A DNA stretch of 21,142 nucleotides. Source: Rodentolepis nana. Its lineage: Eukaryota > Platyhelminthes > Cestoda > Cyclophyllidea > Hymenolepididae. The notes under the pieces are model-generated. The model was not told the origin of the DNA and did no database searches. It saw only the letters and a program-made list of their open reading frames with translations. Location: positions 1 through 21,142 of the forward strand of contig UZAE01012570.1 in assembly GCA_900617975.1 (NCBI GenBank). Reading direction: 5' to 3'. The translations under genes were made by a program, and so were the position numbers. Below, piece by piece: positions 1 through 7,599 of this stretch (positions are counted from its first letter, which is position 1; each line of letters opens with the position of its first letter).

Positions 1-33
1 ACTTGCAGAGCATTGGCTCCAGGTTTTCACTGA

Positions 34-753
34 ATGATCATACGTAGAAAACAAGCAAGCGTTGGTTTAGGTGCTTATTCTGAACTATTCCCCTTCTTCA
101 CAGCAGCAGGACAAATTAGATCCGCATTCGAAGGAGAAATAGAGGCTATTAAGGTAGCACTATGCCAATTATGCTGCCTGGATGCGAAATTCACCAAAGC
201 AATAATTCTTTCGGACTCACAGTCAGCAATAAATTCCATTGGAAGCAGAGAACCACCCAAAAGAGATGAGATATGCGAATGTAAAAAACTGCATCAGTTA
301 CAGTTCTTCAATAAATTCCCGGATATTGTGACATTATAGGCAATGAGCGTGCTGACACACTTGCCTAAGAAGGGGACCACAATTTTGCTAGGCATAGACC
401 GCCCGATGTCTTTCCTCACAATGAAGACCTTAATCAGGAGAGAATTCAAGACCTCAAGGTTTAACGAACATAAAGCTCGAACAAAGGAGAAACAGTGGAC
501 AGTGGCACTCTCCGAAATAGCCGACTGGCCAAGAATCGAAGCCGTTGCTGAGTTTAGACTACGTACCGGACACGATTGCCTGGCAAAACACTTTCACAGA
601 TTAGGAGTATACACTCAGCCAACATGACCACTATGTAACCTACAGGAGGAAATGGAGAAAACAACCCACCTGATTCGGTGTCCAGCCCTAAAGACAACGA
701 CAGAGACCCAAAAATATTGGGAAGCCAGAATTCAACTAATGAACTACTATTAA
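34..753 (+). pseudogene. Broken RNase H and C-terminal tail of a retrotransposon polyprotein
   Basis: The coding relic runs through two frames. From 34 to about 318 (frame 1) it shows RNase H motifs: GAYSELF, then FEGEIEAI with the second catalytic acid, then IILSDSQSAI with the third. The expected last block, GNERADTLA, appears in frame 3 at about 333-365, so one base was probably lost near 319-323. A stop (TAA, 366-368) follows directly. Frame 1 resumes at about 415 with the linker, which runs open to TGA at 625-627. That TGA stands where the first Cys of the CPLC tail is expected, consistent with a TGC to TGA change. The tail continues to a final TAA at 751-753. The ATG at 34 is not a real start. 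Upstream, an in-frame TGA lies at 31-33 and the first RNase H aspartate is not visible. No activity is expected. Confidence 0.8.
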
Positions 754-775
754 CTGTCCCACATATATTTTCCTT

Positions 776-792
776 CCCCCCCCCCTCCCCCC
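776..792 (+). repeat. Poly-C tract in retrotransposon 3' UTR
   Basis: Ten C residues, one T and six C residues lie 22 bases after the last stop of the element. This stands out sharply in an AT-rich window and probably belongs to the 3' UTR of the retrotransposon. Its length is prone to sequencing error. Confidence 0.8.
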
Positions 793-856
793 TTCTTTGT
801 GAAATCCAAAGTCAACTAAGGGGCTAATGTTAAATATCGTAAAGCCTACCATTTGA

Positions 857-871
857 AATAATAATAATAAA
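857..871 (+). repeat. (AAT)n tail of the retrotransposon
   Basis: Four to five AAT units end the recognisable element. LINEs commonly finish with A-rich or short tandem-repeat tails, so this is taken as the 3' terminus. The sequence after it no longer resembles the element. Confidence 0.7.
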
Positions 872-2490
872 CATACCGTTTCATTGAATCGAATTCATTG
901 GATTGAAGCTGTTGCGAATGCTACGCGAAAAACCCTTGACAAAACCTCAGCAACCCGCATGTTCCTGAAATTAGCCAAGATACCTCAACTCTACTGTGGA
1001 ATGGGAGAAGTGGTTATTCAGATTGTGATGTCACTGATACAGAGATTAGCTATTAAATGCATTTTTTAGCTATCCAGCGCTTATTGGTTGTTGAATGGAT
1101 GGGAGGTCACTGCACTCTCGAACCCGATTAGCAAAAGAAAAAACCATTATAGGTTATCTAAAACTTCATTTACAAGAGGATTTTCACGCCCAGAAGGAAT
1201 TCAAACTAAGTTAGAGTATGAGCTCTTACGTTCATGCAAATATAAGTAAGAGGGGAACGGGAATGAAAAATTTTGCGTGAGGGGGTAAAGAATATCATGC
1301 AGGTCATATTGATTTCAGTACAGTGTCTAAGTACATTGCAGAAATCCTTTATTTTCTAGATTTGGAGCTTGCGAACTTAAAACTTTATTAACTCGTTAGT
1401 TTATCTCCGCTTAATCTCATATTCCTTTTTCTTTATTGAAACCTATTAATTTTAATACAGCTACTTCTAAGCAATTGAATATTGTAAACAAATATTGCGG
1501 ATTATTATGATTTTTAGGCTAATGATTAAGAACGGCTACGGATTTAACTGAGAAATGTAGAGAAAAATTGATAAAAATTAATTAACTAGTAAGGTAGTTG
1601 CAACTAAGGATTGCATATACATTAAAATTAAAATTGCAATGTTACTGAAATAATGTGGCACAATTGTAAAATTGAAATATTAATAATTCTACTGAAGAAT
1701 GAAGCAGCTGGAAACATTTTGTAACAAATTAGTAAAAGAACTGAGACAGAGTTCTAAGCCTTATAGTTGATATTAATCCATATAGGCCATATTAATTGAT
1801 AATTACGAATATAATACGAAATAAAGCAGAAGGCAGAACTTATACCATAACAAATGAGCGTGATAAAGCATAATGATGGTTTATATTAAATATAGAACTG
1901 TTTTTGGGCTTTATGACAAGCTGTTGTTCTATTGTGTGGCTAAATTTTGTTAGGTTGAAAATTAATACACGAAAAATAGTAATTTGCAATGTGATCAGTT
2001 AAGAGTAACTAAGTCATACAAACCATGTTGAATAGTTAATAATCAATTATAATTCAAGGAGGTAATACCAAAATCGTTAATTTTTCCTTTCATGAAAGCA
2101 TTTGTTACCTCTTTTATATATCCTTTTGCAATGGCAATATAATTTTTTTACTTACATCTCTATCTTGTTCAGTCTCATTTCTATGGTTAAAATCAAATTA
2201 ACCGTGGTTCAGAAACATTTACCATTTCTTTGCTTAAATCGTGTAATAATCATGACGTAAAGAAGAATGACTTTCTTTGGCCAAATAATTGGCTCAAAGA
2301 TGCATAATGCTATATTATGTTCCCACAACAATATATTTATCATATTAAAAGAAATTTAACAAATGAAAACTTACCTAAAGTTAGTGCGCAGAACTCAATC
2401 AAATAAAAGAAAATAATTCCTAATGTAGATATGTTGATAATCGCATTTGAGTTGTATTTTCATCAAAGCGTTAAATATATTTAAGTTCGA
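872..2490. other. AT-rich intergenic region, no gene seen
   Basis: The stretch is A+T-rich, with many stops in all frames. A 61-codon frame at 884-1069 directly after the retrotransposon tail has no recognisable motif. I see no repeat array, RNA gene or convincing exon. Distal regulatory DNA for the downstream ATPase could lie here, but nothing in the sequence shows it. Confidence 0.6.
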
Positions 2491-2499
2491 TATAAATAG
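2491..2499 (+). promoter_or_regulatory. Possible TATA box of the ATPase gene
   Basis: TATAAATAG matches the TATA consensus (TATAWAWR) fully and lies 298 bases upstream of the chosen ATG. If used, transcription would start near 2520-2530 and leave a 5' UTR of about 270 nt. In DNA this AT-rich such a match can occur by chance, and the mRNA may instead be trans-spliced. Confidence 0.25.
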
Positions 2500-2519
2500 T
2501 AAAACATTAAGATATTGTT

Positions 2520-2796
2520 TTCCTAAAAATAACAAATGTCTATTCAATTGAAGTTAGTGGCTAATATTAAATTTGCTAAAAATATTTATAAATATATGTG
2601 GCATTATATACTCAAATGTTTTCAAAATATTAAGTTTAATCTCATTTTTATAAATTTTTTGGCGAAATACTGGATAAGGGACTCTTTTAATTACGGCAAT
2701 TTTTGTTTTGCCAAGCTAATTACAGCCGTTTTGTTATCGTCCACAGTTCTAATCGAGGCTCTACTTATTGGCTGGGATATTGCTTCGGTTCTTGGA
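2520..2796 (+). other. Presumed 5' leader of the ATPase mRNA
   Basis: This stretch between the TATA-like box and the start codon shows no coding signal of its own. It contains two acceptor-like sites: TTACAG ending at 2725, and a pyrimidine-containing run ending in CCACAG at 2746. The second would leave a 50-nt leader. Spliced-leader addition is known in flatworms, so 2746 is a candidate trans-splice acceptor. An ATG at 2536 is in frame with the chosen start and no stop lies between them, but its 87 codons look like translated AT-rich noncoding DNA. Confidence 0.35.
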
Positions 2797-2808
2797 ATGG
2801 GAAAATCA
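2797..2808 (+). CDS. Na+/K+-ATPase alpha, coding exon 1 (MGKS)
   Basis: Only four codons are coding here: ATG GGA AAA TCA, followed by donor GTATGT at 2809. The G after ATG and A at -3 make a good start context. The phase-0 junction to the next exon gives MGKS-RGNKYR, which matches the short basic N-terminus of this family. Intron 1 is 2809-2872 (64 nt). This is the least certain exon because it is so short. Confidence 0.75.
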
Positions 2809-5800
2809 GTATGTTTGTTTTTTATGTTAAAATATCACACCTTATACTAATTCGATCACATTTCTTTGATAGCGAGGTAATAAGTATCGTGTTGCGACGG
2901 AGAGTAAGAAGGATGGAAAGAAGAATCTGAATGAGCTCAAGCAGGAACTCGCTATGGATGAGCATCAAATTTCCTTGGATGAACTATATGCTCGACTTGG
3001 CACAAATCCTGATACCGGTCTGACCAGTGAACAGGCCAAGTATATATCCTTATATTTTGTTTATTGTTTTACTTTCTCAGAACCCGTTTGGAAAGGGATG
3101 GTCCTAATGCTCTTACCCCTCCCAAAACCACGCCCGAATGGGTCAAGTTTTGCAAAAATATGTTCGGAGGCTTCTCCATCCTTCTTTGGATTGGTGCAGT
3201 TTTGTGCTTCACTGCTCATGGTATTACTTCTCGTGTACATGAAAATCCCACAAATGATAACGTATGCTTCCATTTATTTCCATAATCGGTAATAATGCCC
3301 CCTTTAGTTGTATCTTGGAATTGTATTAGCTGTTGTTGTCATTGTTACTGGTTGCTTCTCATATTATCAAGAATCTAAATCGTCCAAGATTATGGAATCC
3401 TTTGCCAAGATGGTTCCTCAGGTAATTTTTATTAAACGTCGAAGCTTGTGAACCTCTTTTTCTAAAATATTTATTTTACTTTTCCTAGTATGCTGTTGTA
3501 ATTCGTGGTGGACAGCGAATTGATGCTCCAGCTGAAGCGTTGGTTGTTGGTGATATTATTGATGTCAAATTTGGGGATCGTGTTCCGGCCGATATTCGTG
3601 TGATTAAAGCTAGTTCATTTAAGGTGAGTTGCCTCTTTTAGCCCAAGTGTAAAAATTCTTTATATGTTTGATCGCGTTATTTTCGTAACCTCATGGTTAG
3701 CATATGCAAACCGCATTTGATTAATTATTGGTTTATTGGGAGAATTAAACTTTTATGGCGTGTTTTCATTTAATGCGGCGACCTTAAAATGTTTTTCGAT
3801 TGCCCTCATGTGAATGATACGGCTGGTTGGATTCGAATGATGTGTGTGTGTGGTATTTCTAAGGTGACGTTAGCATGTAATGTCAGTAAATACATTCGTT
3901 TATTTTCAGGTTGATAACTCTAGCTTGACTGGTGAGTCCGAGCCTCAGACAAGAACACCAGAATATACAAATGAGAACCCTCTTGAGACAAAGAATTTGG
4001 CTTTCTTCTCAACTAACGCTGTTGAGGGTAACTGTCGGGGTGTTGTGGTAGCCACTGGTGATCGCACAGTGATGGGTCGAATTGCAAACTTGGCTTCTGG
4101 TCTAGAGATGGGTTCAACGCCTATCGCTCGTGAGATTGCTCACTTTATTCACATTATTACCGGAGTCGCTGTCTTTTTGGGTGTCACCTTTTTCATCATC
4201 GCCTTCATACTTGGCTACTACTGGCTCGAAGCCGTTATTTTCCTGATCGGTATCATTGTTGCCAATGTCCCTGAAGGTCTTTTGGCCACTGTCACAGTAT
4301 GCTTAACACTCACTGCCAAGAGAATGGCTAGTAAAAACTGTTTGGTGAAAAATTTGGAAGCTGTAGAAACATTGGGCTCAACTTCAACTATTTGCTCTGA
4401 TAAGACTGGCACATTGACTCAAAACAGAATGACTGTTGCTCACTTGTGGTTTGATAACAAAATATACGAAGCGGATACATCTGACGATCAATCAAGTAAG
4501 TACCATATTTTTTACCGTCATCGCTATGTTAAATCAGTTTATTAGGAGATCTTTCATTTTCCATTTTTAGCTGCCAATTACAATCGTGACTCTCCAACAT
4601 TGAAGGCTCTTTTCCGAATTGCCATGCTTTGTAACCGGGCTGAATTTAAACCCGGAGAAGAATCTAAACCAGTGCTCAAGCGAGAATGCAATGGAGATGC
4701 TTCTGAGTCTGCTCTACTTAAGTGTGTTGAACTAGCGAATGGCGGTGTAACTGAATTCCGTGCTGCAAACACCAAAGTTGTTGAAATTCCTTTTAATTCA
4801 ACTAATAAATATCAAGTCAGTGTTCACGAAACAAACGATGATGATGATCGTTACCTCGTTGTGATGAAGGGTGCTCCAGAGCGTATTTTGGATCGTTGCT
4901 CCACTATCTTGGTTGATGGTAAGGAAATTCACATGGATGACCAGTGGAGAGAAAATTTCAATAACGCTTACCTTGAACTCGGTGGTATTGGTGAGCGTGT
5001 TCTTGGTTTCTGTGATCTCCGTCTTCCTGCTGATCAATTCCCTCGGTTAGTATCAATTTTCTATTGATTCTCCAGTGCTCATATCTCTCAACGAATCTAA
5101 TAAATATTTTATCTTAACTGTTTGCAGTGGCTTTAAGTTTGATGTTGATGAACAAAACTTCCCGATCGATGGCATGAGATTCGTCGGCTTAATGTCCATG
5201 ATTGATCCTCCTCGAGCAGCTGTACCTGACGCCGTGTCAAAGTGCCGTTCCGCTGGTATCAAAGTCGTTATGGTTACTGGTGATCACCCTATCACTGCCA
5301 AAGCAATTGCCAAAGGTGTCGGTATCATTTCTGATGGGAACAAGACTGTTGAGGACATTGCTGCTGAACGCGGTGTTCCGGTTAGTCAAGTGAATCCTCG
5401 CGAAGCTAGCGCTTGTGTTGTACATGGCTCTGATCTCCGTGAAATGACTCCCGCTCAAATCGATGAAATTCTTGAGAATCACTCTGAAATTGTCTTTGCC
5501 CGTACTTCGCCTCAACAGAAGTTAATCATTGTTGAAGGCTTCCAGCGAATGGGTGCCATCGTCGCCGTCACCGGTGATGGTGTCAACGATTCTCCAGCCT
5601 TGAAGAAAGCTGATATCGGTGTGGCTATGGGAATCACGGGTAGTGATGTAAGCAAGCAGGCTGCTGATATGATTCTTCTTGATGACAACTTCGCTTCGAT
5701 TGTCACAGGCGTTGAAGAAGGCCGTATTATATTCGATAATCTGAAGAAGTCCATCGCCTATACTCTCACCTCAAATATTCCTGAGATCACACCTTTCTTA

Positions 5801-6502
5801 GTCTTCATTTTGGCGGATGTTCCCCTGCCTTTGGGTACCATTACTATTTTGTGCATCGATCTTGGTACAGACATGGTTCCAGCTATTTCCTTGGCCTATG
5901 AAGAAGCTGAGAGCGATATCATGAAGCGTATGCCTCGTGATCCCTTCCGTGACAAGTTGGTGAATGAACGTCTCATCTCCATGGCCTATGGTCAGATTGG
6001 TATGATTCAAGCCTCGGGTGGTTTCTTCGTGTACTTTGTCATAATGGCAGAGAATGGTTTCTGGCCTTACAGACTTTTGGGCCTGCGGAAACAATGGGAT
6101 TCCCCCGCTATCAACGATGTTGCCGACTCCTATGGACAGGAATGGACTTATAATCAACGCAAAAGGCTTGAATACACCTGTCATACTGCCTTCTTTGCTT
6201 CAATCGTCATTGTCCAGTGGACAGATTTGCTCATTTGTAAAACCCGTAAGAATTCCATTTTCCAACAGGGAATGTGGAATCACCATCTCACCTTTGGACT
6301 CTTCTTCGAAACTTCTTTGGCCATCTTCCTCTCTTATTGTCCTGGTTTTGAGCAAGGTTTGAGAATGATGCCTCTGAGATGGACTTGGTGGCTGCCTGCG
6401 CTTCCATTCAGTGCTTCGATTTTCATCTTTGATGAGGTTCGTAAGAAGCTTCTGCGCACCTTACCACCAGGCAACTGGGTTGAACGGGAGACGTACTATT
6501 AG
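2797..6502 (+). CDS. Na+/K+-ATPase alpha subunit (P2C-type ATPase), eight coding exons
   Basis: Catalytic subunit of the plasma-membrane sodium pump. The family exports 3 Na+ and imports 2 K+ per ATP together with a beta subunit. My join is 2797-2808, 2873-3039, 3081-3261, 3308-3421, 3489-3623, 3910-4495, 4571-5045, 5128-6502, giving 3045 nt and 1014 residues, normal for the family. All seven introns are GT-AG and the frame holds throughout. Visible motifs are TGES (210-213), PEGLL in TM4 (324-328), DKTGT with phosphorylated Asp367, KGAPE (498-502), TGD (607-609), GDGVND (706-711), cation ligands Asn773 and Glu776 in TM5 and Asp801 and Asp805 in TM6, the beta-contact SYGQEW, and C-terminal ETYY. 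Ten membrane segments are placed as expected. The start MGKS fits family N-termini such as MGKG. The SERCA and PMCA families do not carry this combination of motifs. Residue 109 (family 111) is Thr and residue 106 (family 108) is His, which may affect ouabain binding. Confidence 0.97.
2873..3039 (+). CDS. Na+/K+-ATPase alpha, coding exon 2
   Basis: Encodes residues 5-59 and two bases of Lys60: the Lys-rich cytoplasmic N-terminal tail (KKDGKKN) and the first helix of the actuator domain ([16 protein letters not shown], then GLTSEQAK). The acceptor is TTTCTTTGATAG and the donor GTATAT at 3040. The Met at 2954 lies inside the exon and is not the start. Intron 2 (3040-3080) is only 41 nt. Confidence 0.95.
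3081..3261 (+). CDS. Na+/K+-ATPase alpha, coding exon 3 (TM1 and outer loop)
   Basis: Encodes the last base of Lys60 and residues 61-120: [21 protein letters not shown]1 (about 88-106) and the TM1-TM2 extracellular loop ending in Asn120 (family Asn122). This loop carries the His106 and Thr109 replacements discussed in the findings. The acceptor is TTTCTCAG, the donor GTATGC at 3262, and intron 3 (3262-3307) is 46 nt. Confidence 0.97.
3308..3421 (+). CDS. Na+/K+-ATPase alpha, coding exon 4 (TM2)
   Basis: Encodes residues 121-158: LYLGI opening TM2, the hydrophobic TM2 body, then the highly conserved [15 protein letters not shown] segment leading into the actuator domain. It is phase 0 at both ends. 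Intron 4 is 3422-3488 (67 nt), ending in a pyrimidine-rich TTTTCCTAG. Confidence 0.97.
3489..3623 (+). CDS. Na+/K+-ATPase alpha, coding exon 5 (actuator domain)
   Basis: Encodes residues 159-203 of the actuator domain, including the conserved [20 protein letters not shown] core. It is phase 0 at both ends. The donor GTGAGT at 3624 begins the longest intron of the gene. Confidence 0.97.
3624..3909 (+). other. Intron 5 of the ATPase gene (286 nt)
   Basis: By far the longest intron of the gene; the other six are 41-82 nt. It starts GTGAGT and ends in TTTATTTTCAG. It contains a short (TG)6 run at 3841-3852. If any intronic regulatory element exists in this gene, this intron is the only one with room for it. 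Confidence 0.9.
3910..4495 (+). CDS. Na+/K+-ATPase alpha, coding exon 6 (TGES, TM3, TM4, phosphorylation site)
   Basis: Encodes residues 204-398 plus one base of Thr399: [12 protein letters not shown] with the dephosphorylation motif, TM3 (about 284-306), TM4 with the cation-ligand motif VANVPEGLL (Glu325), and the phosphorylation site [14 protein letters not shown] (Asp367). The donor is GTAAGT at 4496 and intron 6 is 4496-4570 (75 nt). The open frame runs on into the intron, so the exon end rests on the donor and on resuming the family sequence. Confidence 0.97.
4571..5045 (+). CDS. Na+/K+-ATPase alpha, coding exon 7 (nucleotide-binding domain)
   Basis: Encodes the rest of Thr399, residues 400-556 and two bases of Arg557. 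It is the bulk of the nucleotide-binding domain: [37 protein letters not shown] (Lys498) and [10 protein letters not shown]. The donor is GTTAGT at 5046 and intron 7 is 5046-5127 (82 nt), ending TTTGCAG. Confidence 0.97.
5128..6502 (+). CDS. Na+/K+-ATPase alpha, coding exon 8 (phosphorylation domain end, TM5-TM10)
   Basis: Encodes the end of Arg557 and residues 558-1014 with stop TAG at 6500-6502. It carries [61 protein letters not shown]5 (SNIPEITPF), TM6 ([16 protein letters not shown]), TM7 (about 846-868), SYGQEW, TM8 (about 906-929), a KNS site at Ser933 equivalent to the mammalian PKA-site Ser, TM9, TM10 (about 976-996) and the terminal ETYY. The 3' half of the protein is thus in one uninterrupted exon. 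Confidence 0.98.
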
Positions 6503-7590
6503 TGCGATTGTACGATCAATCTCAATTTAATGGATAGCAATTAAGGTTCCCTCTCCCTTTAGCGTCTCTTCCCCCTCTCTCCCCCCACTTATTGTTTCTT
6601 TATGTTGAACTCAGTTACCACCTTATTATGTAGCGTCCAATAGTTTGTACAACAATCGATCCACTCTAAGCCTTTTCTCACATTTTACTCTGTGTGTGAA
6701 TTTTAACCATCTTTTTTTCGTTCCCTTTCTTTCCTCTTTCCCCATCCTTTTGACATGTAGTTGAGGTTTTGAACCTATCTAAAATGGATGTTTACTGGTA
6801 TTTTCCGTTTTCTGGTCTTATTCGATAATATTGCTAGTCAGAAGTTTCTAGTATTAATCGAAAGCCAGGTGGTAGTTATTGCTAAAAGAGGTGTAAAGAT
6901 CTTGGGTAGAAGAATGGAAAAATATTGCCAAAAATCATGTTAATCTGGCAAAATGAATTACTCGTGTAGAATCTTTAATTTTGCTGTTGAATTCCTTGGA
7001 TATGATTAAGGTAAGACAAGCTAGATGGTCACTATTAGCTAATATATTTAATTGTAAATTGGGAGCAAAGGTCGAAATACTACCCTCCGAGGTCAGAATG
7101 ATGTGGGGCAAATGTGATCTTGTCGTAATTATTCCTATGGAAAAATACACAAATGTGTCTTCGTAATTGCAACCCTAATCAGAACCTAATGGAAGAACAG
7201 AAACTTTGGAGGAATTTGTTAGTACGGCTATTTGGGGCTTTAGCTGATAAACCTTAGTTTAGAAAACCTGAAAGCGATGAGTACGAAAGTGAGGAGGTAA
7301 TTTTATCACAATTCTTTTGTGCTAGAATTCCGTCTTTATCTAAGATGTATAAATGACTAACGTACTGAAGTACCAACAATTTCGATCTTATACTTACTAT
7401 TACTGTGAATTCGTCATTCATTGGTGGAATATCATGACAAATTTTAACATTTGGGAAAAAATTATGCTGAATCTCCTGGTAATTAAATATTCACTATGTC
7501 GATTCCGAACTAAATATTCCGAATACTTAACGAATACGTTTTGAAGCGTATGGGTACAGCGAATTCGAACGAATAAACTGGAACTTAACC
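6503..7590 (+). other. Probable 3' UTR and downstream flank of the ATPase gene
   Basis: Two strongly pyrimidine-rich runs follow the stop (about 6549-6595 and 6719-6753). No AATAAA occurs until 7572-7577; a variant ATTAAA lies at 7482-7487 and a TATAAA at 7348-7353. The true polyadenylation site cannot be fixed from sequence. A 54-codon open frame within 6981-7166 shows no family motif, so I treat it as noncoding. Confidence 0.4.
7572..7577 (+). terminator. First canonical AATAAA after the ATPase stop
   Basis: Canonical cleavage/polyadenylation hexamer, 1070 bases after the stop codon. It may end the transcript, but an earlier variant hexamer could be used instead. In AT-rich DNA the hexamer alone is weak evidence. 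Confidence 0.25.
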
Positions 7591-7599
7591 AAGCATTGA

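Larger units (their letters stand above)
1..871 (+). mobile_element. 3' end of a degenerate non-LTR (LINE-type) retrotransposon
   Basis: The segment reads as the C-terminal end of a LINE polyprotein followed by a 3' UTR and a simple-repeat tail. In order it shows an RNase H domain (about 55-368), a linker with the pattern EAVAEFRLRTGHDCLAKH (about 538-591), a Cys/His tail (CN...THLIRC, about 628-683), a stop at 751-753, a C-rich tract (776-792) and an (AAT)n tail ending near 871. From memory, this RNase H plus RTGHDCLAKH plus CPLC...HLIRC order is typical of Jockey-like elements that are abundant in arthropods, especially spiders. The copy is dead: it has a frame change and several stops. The 5' part (endonuclease, reverse transcriptase) lies outside the window, so neither full length nor a target-site duplication can be judged. 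The family assignment below 'LINE with RNase H' is inference. Confidence 0.85.

Noticed and set aside
884..1069. 61-codon frame just after the retrotransposon tail
   Set aside because: No motif, no splice or start context, and a length expected by chance.
2536..2850. 104-codon frame read as a separate gene or as an N-terminal extension of the pump
   Set aside because: Its last 54 bases include the MGKS exon and run into intron 1. The upstream part is hydrophobic, AT-driven and unlike any family member.
3823..3840. GGTTGGATTCGAATG, which resembles a tRNA B-box on the minus strand
   Set aside because: No A-box, acceptor stem or cloverleaf around it, and it lies in intron 5 of the pump gene.
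4218..6184. Minus-strand frames of 64-128 codons opposite the ATPase exons
   Set aside because: They are reverse shadows of strongly coding + strand exons and have no similarity to known proteins.
2797..6502. Gene as an H+/K+-ATPase, SERCA or plasma-membrane Ca2+-ATPase
   Set aside because: The N-terminus, the TM4-TM6 ligand motifs, SYGQEW and the ETYY end match Na+/K+-ATPase alpha. The SERCA and PMCA families lack these. A gastric-type pump is not expected in this lineage.
6981..7166. Open frame in the ATPase 3' region
   Set aside because: No domain recognised. The opposite strand is open too (6935-7150), which points to composition rather than coding.
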